From NCBI GenBank assembly GCA_030530185.1, contig JAUMVL010000099.1:1-6459 (forward strand): a stretch of 6,459 nt of DNA. The letters run 5' to 3'. This DNA is from Clostridia bacterium (GTDB taxonomy: Bacteria > Bacillota > Clostridia > Christensenellales > CAG-138). Shown here piece by piece: positions 1-5,699 of the stretch. The notes beneath the pieces are model-generated. The model saw only the letters and a list, made by a program, of their open reading frames with translations. It was not told the DNA's origin and searched no databases. The position numbers and the translations under genes are program-made. Within the stretch, counting starts at the first letter, position 1, and each line of letters opens with the position of its first letter.

Positions 1-207
1 GTTGAATCATGGGACACATTGAAAACCGCGGAAACGCTGCTGCCGAAGGATCGCTTCTTTCGTATCGGCAAGAGTGCAATCGTGAACCTGCTGGCGATCA
101 AGGTCGTAGACGGTGACACCGTGCAGGTCGGAGACGCCGTGCTTTCAATCGGTCGTGCGCGGAAAAAGGACTTTTGGGCGGCGCTGCAAGCGGCGCTCGG
201 GAGGTAG
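1..207 (+). CDS. LytTR-family response regulator, C-terminal fragment
   Basis: This is the last 68 residues of a DNA-binding response regulator; the start lies outside the window. The frame is open from base 1 to the TAG at 205-207. The peptide carries the second half of a LytTR domain: FFRIGKSAIVNL matches the family signature (F.RIHKS.IVNL), followed by a short beta-rich stretch (VVDGDTVQVGDAVLSIGRARKKDF), the usual C-terminal strands and helix. LytTR proteins bind promoter direct repeats and are normally fused to an N-terminal CheY-like receiver that a partner kinase phosphorylates; the receiver itself cannot be seen here. The kinase gene starts 3 nt after the stop codon, and its ribosome binding site lies within the last codons of this gene, so the two are co-transcribed and probably translationally coupled. 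A TTG at 19 is not a credible start because the domain begins upstream of it. The target promoters are unknown. Confidence 0.88.
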   Translation, partial: VESWDTLKTAETLLPKDRFFRIGKSAIVNLLAIKVVDGDTVQVGDAVLSIGRARKKDFWAALQAALGR

Positions 208-210
208 GCT

Positions 211-1476
211 ATGTGGATCGCGCTTTCGGAATATCTGCGCTACACGGTCGAAACGGCGCTCGGCATGAGGATCACTTCGGTCGGATTGGCGAAAAAGCCG
301 CGGTTCTGCGTGTATACCGCTTTGCTTGCTGCATGCAAGGCGATGCTGTGCGTCCTGCTCGCCGTGCTGCCCGGCGTACCGTCCGCGATTGTGTATCTGC
401 TCTTAACCGTCGCAGCAATGGCATTTGTGACGGTTTCGTATGCGGGAAATTGGAAAAACAAGCTGTTTTCATGCATGACCGGCGTCATGCTGCGGATGCT
501 CGGCAAAAAGCTGCATCATATTCTTGTCGCGCTGCTCGCCTCACCGCTGCTCGAAAAGGGACAGCCGCTCCGGTATGTCGTCTATTACGGTTTGCTGCTG
601 CTTGTATATCTCGGCGCAGCAACGTTGTTTGCAAAGGTCAATCGAAGTTTTAAAACGGTACGCTTCCACGGCGCAATGGTCGGCGCCTATGCGGCGGCAC
701 TGCTGCTGAATCTTCTGCTCGGCACACTCGAGCCGGTGCTTCTGCCGCTCGGGACACGATATTACGCGCTGCTGCTGGTCTGCGAAGCGGTATACTATCT
801 GCTGCTCCTTGCCGTACAGCTGATTTTGATCCGCTCGGTGCGGGCGGAGGTGGACGCAGAGCTGACGCAAAAGCTGTGGGCGCAGGATAAGCGGCAGTAT
901 GAACAGCGCCGCGAAACGATCGAGGCGATCAACATCAAGTGCCACGACCTTCGGCATCATATTCGTGAAATCCAAAACGGCGCGGGCGAACAGTATGCGG
1001 CGGATGTTGCGGCGCTCGTTTCGATCTATGACGCCGGCGTGCAGACCGGCAGCGAAACGCTCGATGTGATCCTTTCCGATAAGCGCTTGCTGTGCGAAAC
1101 AAAGGATATCCCGTTTACCGTGATGGCGGACGGGGCGCGGCTTGCGTTCATGGAGCCGTCCGACCTTTATGCGCTGTTCGGCAATCTGATTGACAACGCG
1201 ATCGAAGCCGAAATGCGGATCGAGGAGCCTGCAGAACGTTTTATTTCACTAATCGTTTGCGAAAAATCCGGATGCACGGAAATCTGCGTGGAAAACGCCT
1301 GTACCGCCGCGCCGGATCTGTCCGACGGACTGCCCGCCACAAGCAAGGCGGACAAGACGCTGCACGGGTACGGCCTTTTGAGCGTGCGCCGTATCGCCCA
1401 AAACTACGGCGGCAGCCTGCGGCTGTCCCACGACGACGGCGTGTTCACCGCTTCCGTGCTGTTCCCGCCGCAATAG
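211..1476 (+). CDS. GHKL-family sensor histidine kinase (AgrC-like)
   Basis: This 421-residue membrane sensor kinase is the partner of the preceding LytTR regulator. About 210 N-terminal residues are very hydrophobic, with roughly five or six membrane segments (about 33-53, 57-76, 90-111, 121-141, 156-177, 184-207). There is no recognisable extracellular domain, as in AgrC-type peptide sensors. A short helical linker (212-240) leads to the dimerisation/phosphoacceptor region with NIKCHDLRHHI at 241-251; His245 is the likely phosphorylated residue. The ATPase domain follows, with an N box NLIDNAIEA (325-333) and a G box HGYGLLSVR (385-393) typical of GHKL kinases (HATPase_c_5 type). The ATG at 211 is preceded by GGGAGG at 199-204, overlapping the end of the regulator gene. 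A terminator lies 37 nt after the stop. The signal is unknown: no autoinducer-peptide precursor or AgrB-like exporter is in the window, so a quorum-sensing role is only a possibility. Confidence 0.9.
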   Translation: MWIALSEYLRYTVETALGMRITSVGLAKKPRFCVYTALLAACKAMLCVLLAVLPGVPSAIVYLLLTVAAMAFVTVSYAGNWKNKLFSCMTGVMLRMLGKKLHHILVALLASPLLEKGQPLRYVVYYGLLLLVYLGAATLFAKVNRSFKTVRFHGAMVGAYAAALLLNLLLGTLEPVLLPLGTRYYALLLVCEAVYYLLLLAVQLILIRSVRAEVDAELTQKLWAQDKRQYEQRRETIEAINIKCHDLRHHIREIQNGAGEQYAADVAALVSIYDAGVQTGSETLDVILSDKRLLCETKDIPFTVMADGARLAFMEPSDLYALFGNLIDNAIEAEMRIEEPAERFISLIVCEKSGCTEICVENACTAAPDLSDGLPATSKADKTLHGYGLLSVRRIAQNYGGSLRLSHDDGVFTASVLFPPQ

Positions 1477-1512
1477 CGCTGCATTTCACGAAATCAAATC
1501 GACGTTTCACGA

Positions 1513-1541
1513 GCGCGCCCTTTTTCGGGGCGTGCTTTTTT
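1513..1541 (+). terminator. Rho-independent terminator after the sensor kinase gene
   Basis: An 8-bp stem GCGCGCCC (1513-1520) / GGGCGTGC (1528-1535), with one G-U pair and a 7-nt loop, is followed directly by six T (1536-1541). This is a textbook intrinsic terminator. It ends the regulator/kinase operon and separates it from the lipoprotein gene that starts at 1592. Confidence 0.88.
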
Positions 1542-1580
1542 GCTATAACGAAAGCAGAAGCGGGCGATATTGCCCATATA

Positions 1581-1586
1581 GGAGGG
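1581..1586 (+). promoter_or_regulatory. Ribosome binding site that fixes the lipoprotein start
   Basis: GGAGGG lies 5 nt before the ATG at 1592 and decides this start over an in-frame alternative start at 1532, which sits inside the terminator's 3' arm. Just upstream, GGGC (1562-1565) and GCCC (1572-1575) form a small inverted repeat around GATATT. It could be an operator or a weak leader hairpin, but it is too short to assign. No convincing -35/-10 pair with normal spacing was found between the terminator and this site. Confidence 0.75.
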
Positions 1587-1591
1587 TTTAC

Positions 1592-3169
1592 ATGAAAAAA
1601 CAGATCGTAGTGCTGCTGTGCTTCTGCATGGCACTGTCTCTTCTTACCGTGTGCTGCGGCAAGGCGGAATCGAACAATACCCCTGATGTACCGACCGAAG
1701 CACCGACAGACGCTCCTGCCGTAACCGTTCCGACCGACAAGGACGAGGAACTGACGCTTGCCGGCAAATGGGTCTCGGAGGATGAACAGACGGTCGTGCC
1801 GCTGACACTGCATCTGTATACCGACGGGACACTTGTATTGGAATGCCATGAGAACAAGGCAGGAACCTGGACGGAGGGCGATGGCAGCACGTACAATATC
1901 ATGATTGATGAAGAGCCCTATACAATTCTGTATGCGGAAGCGACGAAAATGCACGGCGTTCGCATCCGTGAGCGCATCGGCGAGGAAGAAATCTCAGTGC
2001 AGCTCTCCGAAGTAAAGGACACAGGGACGGTCGCAGAGGACAACAACCGCGCGCTGATCGAGCGGCTGGAAAAGAGCTTTGCGTCCGAAACGGTTACGGA
2101 TATTCCCGCAGGCGCGATCGTGTTTTACGGCGGCTCGAACTTCTCCAAGTGGACCTCGCTCGAACAGGATTTTGCCGGCTATCCCGTTGTGAACCGCTCC
2201 ATCGGCGGATCGAACGACCCGATCCGGGAGCATTTCTTTGCCGAGCGCGTTGCCGCGCTGCAGCCGTCGATCGTGCTGTATATGTCGAGCTCCAACGACT
2301 GGACAAGCGGACAGTCGAAGGAGGATATCATGGCCTATAAGGGGCAGCTGTTTGACGAGATGCATGCCGCCCTCCCCGATACCGTGTTTATTATTCTCTC
2401 TGCTACGCCGAACCCGCTGCGGTATTTCGGCGAATACCACGATGGCATGGTCGAGGTGGATGCGTTCACTGAGGGCTATTGCAAAGAACACGAGATGTTT
2501 CATTTTCTCAACGTCGTTCCGGCGCTCAGCAAGGATGACGGCGCGGCTTCGAACGATGCGATCTGGCAATCCGACCGGCTGCATCTGAACGAGGACGGCT
2601 ATGCGATCCTCACAGAGCTTGTACGCGGCGCGATCGACGAAGTCGCGGCGGAGCACGGCATCATGCTCGCAGAATCCCTCGGCATCGAGGAAGACGGCGA
2701 TGAACAGAAAATGAGCTGGACAAAGGATTGGACGACCTTTGAGACTTTGACAGAGGAGGACTTTTCCGCAAAGGAGATCGCGTATCAGCTGACCGGAACA
2801 TGGTCGATGGAGGGGGATTATCCGATGACGTTCCATCTGCTGATGAACCTGTATCGGGACGGTTCCTTGCTTGTATATCAGCATAGTCCGACACGCGGCG
2901 ACTTCCATTACTACGGATATTGGACCGAGCGGGATCTCGAGAAGGGGCATCGCCTTTCGATCACAATGCAGTTTGAAAGCTCAGATACCGGTCTTGTCGA
3001 GCACCCGTATACGTATCGCATCTATCCGAACGCAGACGGCGCATATAGCTTCAGTTTCGATTTCAATATTATCCCTGGTGCATATCAGCGCGCAGCGGAG
3101 CTGTCCGGCAGCGCGGACGTAAAATATACTGCCGAAGCAGAATTCGCATCCGCTATGGATTTGCAGTAA
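1592..3169 (+). CDS. SGNH/GDSL-type hydrolase lipoprotein with two flanking beta-rich domains
   Basis: This 525-residue predicted exported protein begins with a signal sequence (KK, then hydrophobic residues 5-20) ending in LLTVCCG. Cys21 or Cys22 could be lipidated, although Val or Cys at -1 is unusual for a lipobox. A Pro/Thr/Asp-rich linker (about 30-50) would tether it outside the cell. The central region, about 150-355, is an SGNH hydrolase: block I is IVFYGGSNF with nucleophile Ser182; the block II glycine is in NRSIGGSN (201-208); block III is SSNDW with Asn235; block V is DRLHLNEDGY with catalytic Asp328 and His331. All four SGNH residues are therefore present. Such enzymes are esterases or deacetylases acting on lipids, acylated sugars or cell-wall glycans; the substrate is not visible here. 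The hydrolase is flanked by two related beta-rich units (about 56-140 and 399-495). It is transcribed separately from the kinase because of the terminator upstream. A good terminator on this strand is not obvious; a 6-bp hairpin (3164-3169/3175-3180) overlaps the stop codon. Confidence 0.85.
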   Translation: MKKQIVVLLCFCMALSLLTVCCGKAESNNTPDVPTEAPTDAPAVTVPTDKDEELTLAGKWVSEDEQTVVPLTLHLYTDGTLVLECHENKAGTWTEGDGSTYNIMIDEEPYTILYAEATKMHGVRIRERIGEEEISVQLSEVKDTGTVAEDNNRALIERLEKSFASETVTDIPAGAIVFYGGSNFSKWTSLEQDFAGYPVVNRSIGGSNDPIREHFFAERVAALQPSIVLYMSSSNDWTSGQSKEDIMAYKGQLFDEMHAALPDTVFIILSATPNPLRYFGEYHDGMVEVDAFTEGYCKEHEMFHFLNVVPALSKDDGAASNDAIWQSDRLHLNEDGYAILTELVRGAIDEVAAEHGIMLAESLGIEEDGDEQKMSWTKDWTTFETLTEEDFSAKEIAYQLTGTWSMEGDYPMTFHLLMNLYRDGSLLVYQHSPTRGDFHYYGYWTERDLEKGHRLSITMQFESSDTGLVEHPYTYRIYPNADGAYSFSFDFNIIPGAYQRAAELSGSADVKYTAEAEFASAMDLQ

Positions 3170-3420
3170 ACTGCTTACTGGTATTATAAGGTTTCTGCGA
3201 AGGAGATGCTGAATGCGCATCTGCCGGGAAAGCCGGAACAAGGAAAAACAGGAAATCAATGAATTCAGGGCAGGCGGGACGTCCGATGCGGCGGCTCTTC
3301 TGCCTTTATTCAGCACGAAGTCAAGTGCTGCGGCAGGAGATACAGCAGCCGAACCAAAATACAGTAAAAATACAGCAAGTGATAAAAAAGGGCATAATTT
3401 TCGGCAAAATGAGTACAAGC
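3170..3420. other. Gap after the lipoprotein gene; no convincing gene
   Basis: About 250 bases between the lipoprotein stop and the tRNA terminator. One frame has a start with a good ribosome binding site (AAGGAG at 3200-3205, ATG at 3213), but it reads through the terminator and the tRNA fragment to 3473, has low-complexity composition and resembles nothing I know, so I do not call it. An imperfect hairpin is visible: CTGCC (3300-3304) plus CAGCAC (3311-3316) pairing with GTGCTG (3325-3330) plus GGCAG (3332-3336). It has no T-run after it and so is not an ordinary terminator. A decayed gene or non-coding spacer is the simplest reading. Confidence 0.5.
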
Positions 3421-3455
3421 AAAAAATGAAAAAGCCCGATATTCTCGGACTTTTT
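3421..3455 (-). terminator. Intrinsic terminator downstream of the tRNA-Asn fragment
   Basis: Read on the minus strand, AAAAAGTCCGA (3455-3445) and TCGGGCTTTTT (3439-3429) form an 11-bp stem with a 5-nt loop, and a second T-run follows after a short CA. One pair is G-U in the minus-strand RNA but a C/A mismatch in plus-strand RNA, so the structure fits minus-strand transcription better. It starts just 3 nt after the tRNA CCA end, as expected for the native terminator of a tRNA gene. It may also stop read-through from the lipoprotein gene on the other strand. Confidence 0.75.
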
Positions 3456-3458
3456 CTT

Positions 3459-3503
3459 TGGCTCCCCAGGTAAGACTCGAACTTACAACCCTTCGGTTAA
3501 CAG
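3459..3503 (-). other. 3' half of tRNA-Asn(GUU); probable integration (att) site core
   Basis: On the minus strand these 45 bases read as a tRNA from the anticodon loop to the CCA end: loop CTGTTAA with anticodon GTT, anticodon-stem strand CCGAA, variable loop GGGTT, T stem-loop GTAAG-TTCGAGT-CTTAC (perfectly paired), acceptor strand CTGGGGA, discriminator G and encoded CCA. The 5' half is absent. The bases before the loop (GGCCC) do not pair with CCGAA, and no D arm or matching acceptor strand (expected near TCCCCAG) follows in the next 80 bases. A break at the anticodon loop is where many tyrosine-recombinase elements have their crossover core, so this is best read as a displaced tRNA 3' end left by an integrated element. 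It would not yield a working tRNA. Identity as Asn rests on the GTT anticodon. Confidence 0.8.
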
Positions 3504-3853
3504 GGGCCAAAATCGTTATCCAAGATAACGCTGGCAGATAGCCGAAAATACCCTGAAATAGGACGTTTTTACTATCTAAAGCGTTATTTTGTACTGTATC
3601 AATCCGCAACAAAAAATCCATTCCATCCAACCCGTGTGATGTGGAAAATGATGTGGTATTTCCGTTTAAAATCGACTCAGATTCGGAGTGTATATACAAA
3701 ACGGATCGTGCTCCAAATGCCGCAGAGGATTCTTATGGGAAACGCTTTCCTTTGATGAGAAGAATAACCGTAGTCTATATAATACATTTGTTGCCGAATA
3801 TAGCACAGAATTTTTGCTATAAAGGCAGGAAGCTCTGAGGGCAGAAGGATTGA
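3504..3853. other. AT-rich gap between the tRNA fragment and the ANTAR gene; possible element remnant
   Basis: No convincing gene is visible. Base composition is clearly more AT-rich than the flanking genes (for example 21 of 60 G+C at 3541-3600). Next to the tRNA break is a perfect inverted repeat CGTTATC (3514-3520) / GATAACG (3524-3530), and part of it recurs as GCGTTAT at 3581-3587. Two direct copies of TGATGTGG stand at 3637-3644 and 3649-3656, 12 bases apart. A further hairpin TATAGCA (3799-3805) / TGCTATA (3815-3821) has no clear T-run, so it is only a weak candidate terminator for the leftward operon. The repeats beside an att-like core suggest recombinase or excisionase binding sites, but this is inference. 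Confidence 0.45.
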
Positions 3854-4444
3854 TCAGCCCTTGGAATACAGATCAATGATTTCCTGCGCGACGGTCAGAC
3901 GGGTGATGCAGCGGTCCATTGCCTGTTTCTCGATGGAACGATGTGCCTCCGTTTCGCTGAGATGCCGATGCTCGATCAACAGCCATTTGGCACGGTTGAC
4001 GATGCGGATCTCCTTCATTTTCTCATCGACCGACGAGATTTTATGCTCCGATTTCCGCACCAGTTCCCGCGCGCTCGAAAGCCAGCCGATCGCTGTCAGA
4101 AACCCGTTTTTGGAGATCGGTTTGGACAGAAGAAACACGCCGTGAGAAATCGCCCGGTCGCTCGATTCCGCGTAAAGATCCGGCGGCAGCAGCAATAACA
4201 CGACCGTGTTTTTTTGATCGCTCGCATCCAGCGCAAACCGAATGCCCGCATCGTCCGGCAGCGGCGCGTTGACGATGACAAAGTCAAACGACGTTTCGGC
4301 AACGGCACGCTTTGCCGCGCTGATATCCGATGCGAATTGCACAGGGGCGCAGCGCGTTTCGGAAAGCAGTTCGGCAGCAGAATCGCGGAACGTTTTCGAC
4401 GCCGTGACGACCAATACGTGATAGGTTTGCTCCTTCAGTTCCAT
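3854..4444 (-). CDS. ANTAR-domain RNA-binding regulator with degenerate receiver (NitR-like)
   Basis: This 196-residue protein has a receiver-like N-terminal half (about 8-125), a helical linker (about 126-145) and a C-terminal ANTAR domain (about 146-194). The ANTAR three-helix pattern is recognisable: NRAKWLLIEHRHLSETEAHR, then KQAMDR, then LTVAQEII. ANTAR domains bind paired hairpins in nascent RNA and prevent termination. The receiver lacks the phosphorylation pocket: VTAS (13-16) replaces the acidic pair and Asn59 stands where the phospho-Asp should be (FDFVIVNAPLPD), while the late Lys108 (SKP) remains. It is therefore probably not switched by phosphorylation and may instead respond to a protein partner or ligand. 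The start at 4444 has GGAGG 6 nt upstream, 35 nt after the glutamine synthetase stop. The glnA-ANTAR order is like glnA-nitR of Clostridium saccharobutylicum, which suggests a role in nitrogen control. No paired ANTAR-target hairpins were seen in the gaps within this operon. Confidence 0.88.
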   Translation of the reverse strand: MELKEQTYHVLVVTASKTFRDSAAELLSETRCAPVQFASDISAAKRAVAETSFDFVIVNAPLPDDAGIRFALDASDQKNTVVLLLLPPDLYAESSDRAISHGVFLLSKPISKNGFLTAIGWLSSARELVRKSEHKISSVDEKMKEIRIVNRAKWLLIEHRHLSETEAHRSIEKQAMDRCITRLTVAQEIIDLYSKG

Positions 4445-4479
4445 GCCGACCCTCCTTTCCGTGATTTTGAAATAATTTG

Positions 4480-5688
4480 TTACCGGCAGCAGTAGATATC
4501 CAAAATAGCGGCAGGCAGATGCGCCCGCACGAATGCGCTCTGTGCGGTGATTGAGCGTGCGGCGGCAAGGTTGATCGGGAGACGCTCAAATTTGGCAAGC
4601 GTCTCGGCGTCGGCCTTGAACAGGTTCAGATTGGCTTCGGGCGGCGGCACCAGTCGCTTCTGCAGACCGTCCAATGCCGCATAAATCAGCAGCGCAAAGG
4701 CAAGATACGGATTGGCAAGAGGATCGGGAGAACGCAGTTCCGCGCGGCGGTATTCTCCGACCGCTGCCGGAATGCGCACAAGCTGCGACCGGTTTTCGTG
4801 TGACCAGGACAAATAGCCCGGGGCTTTCTTTTGCCCGAGGCGACGATAGGATCCCTCCGTCGGGTTCAGAAAAATGGTCAGCTCCTTGACATGTGCCAAT
4901 ATGCCCGCTACAAGACCCAGCAACGCGGCATCGTCACTGCGATTGACGGACATATTGATATGAAATCCGTTGCCGGGCAGATCAGGCAGGGGCTTTGGAG
5001 AAAAGTCGGCATACAGTCCGTTGCGATGTGCAACGGTCTTTACGATCGTCTGAAACGTCATTGTCTGATCGGCGGCGGTCAGCGGATCGGAATAGCGGAA
5101 GTCGATCTCGTTCTGCCCCGGTCCTTCCTCGTGGTGCGAGCTTTCCGTTTGGATCCCCATCTGCTCAAGGGTCAAACAGATCTCCCGACGGATGTTCTCG
5201 CCGCGGTCGTCCGGCGCAATATCCATGTATCCCGCATGATCGTAGGGACGCAGCGTCGGTTCGCCTTCTTCATCCAAGGCAAACAGATAAAACTCCTGTT
5301 CCGAGCCGAACCGGAAGGAAAAGCCGGCCGCTTCCGCGTCGGCAACCGCCTGCTTCAACAGGCGGCGCGTATCGCATTCAAACGGCGTGCCGTCCGGATA
5401 GACGATGCGGCAGAACATTCGCATCACGCGGCCATGTTCCGGCCGCCACGGCAGCGGCATCAGGGTTTCCGGTTCGGGAAACAGCAGCAGATCGGAATGT
5501 GCCTCGTCTCCGAAACCCTTGATCGCCGATGCGTCGAACGCGATCCCATGCGTGAACGCGCGAGGCAGCTCCTCCGGCATGATGGAAATATTCTTTTGCC
5601 GTCCGAACACGTCGCAAAAGGCAAGACGGATGAATTTGACATCCTCCTCCCGTACATATTGCAGGACTTCTTCTTGGGAATATTGCAT
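4480..5688 (-). CDS. glnA: Type I glutamine synthetase, short clostridial form
   Basis: Glutamine synthetase joins ammonia to glutamate using ATP in the cytoplasm. This 402-residue protein has the family landmarks in order: an N-terminal beta-grasp region with FDASAIKGFG (51-60, Asp52 equivalent to the ammonium-site Asp50), GSEQEFYLF (128-136, metal ligands Glu130 and Glu132), HHEEGPGQNEID (185-196), GNGFHINMS (239-247, His243), NRSQLVRIP (299-307) and RAELRSPDPLANPYLA (315-330, Glu317 and Arg319). It is about 40-70 residues shorter than typical type I enzymes, and the C-terminal part carrying the adenylylation loop is reduced. The active-site flap reads SYRRLGQKKAPGY (280-292), with Lys288 where classical enzymes have the catalytic Glu (GYEAP). 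The start at 5688 has GGAGG 7 nt upstream that overlaps the last base of the fumarase stop codon, indicating a tightly linked operon. Family membership is certain; true glutamine synthesis, rather than another gamma-glutamyl ligation, is likely but unproven. Confidence 0.9.
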   Translation of the reverse strand: MQYSQEEVLQYVREEDVKFIRLAFCDVFGRQKNISIMPEELPRAFTHGIAFDASAIKGFGDEAHSDLLLFPEPETLMPLPWRPEHGRVMRMFCRIVYPDGTPFECDTRRLLKQAVADAEAAGFSFRFGSEQEFYLFALDEEGEPTLRPYDHAGYMDIAPDDRGENIRREICLTLEQMGIQTESSHHEEGPGQNEIDFRYSDPLTAADQTMTFQTIVKTVAHRNGLYADFSPKPLPDLPGNGFHINMSVNRSDDAALLGLVAGILAHVKELTIFLNPTEGSYRRLGQKKAPGYLSWSHENRSQLVRIPAAVGEYRRAELRSPDPLANPYLAFALLIYAALDGLQKRLVPPPEANLNLFKADAETLAKFERLPINLAAARSITAQSAFVRAHLPAAILDIYCCR

Positions 5689-5699
5689 AATTCCGCCTC

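Noticed and set aside
1532..1591. Upstream start for the lipoprotein adding 20 residues
   Set aside because: It would begin inside the terminator stem, lacks a ribosome site and would put a non-signal sequence before the signal peptide; the ATG at 1592 has GGAGGG 5 nt upstream.
1994..2950. A 318-codon open frame on the minus strand
   Set aside because: It lies wholly antisense to the SGNH lipoprotein gene, has no recognisable domain or ribosome binding site, and is a shadow of the GC-rich codon pattern of the real gene.
3213..3473. An 86-codon plus-strand frame with a good AAGGAG site 7 nt before its ATG
   Set aside because: The ribosome site is attractive, but the frame runs through the tRNA terminator and into the tRNA fragment, is low in complexity and shows no domain. 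It may be a decayed gene start; I do not call it.
3459..3580. Intact or intron-containing tRNA-Asn gene
   Set aside because: No D arm, 5' acceptor strand or pairing 5' anticodon strand is found within the next 80 bases upstream on that strand, so only the 3' half is supported.
3310..3699. A 129-codon minus-strand frame covering the tRNA fragment
   Set aside because: It translates through the tRNA 3' half and its terminator, so coding is implausible; it is not an integrase C-terminus that I can recognise.
3641..3838. A 65-codon plus-strand frame in the AT-rich gap
   Set aside because: No ribosome binding site, no recognisable domain, and the start lies inside the TGATGTGG repeats.
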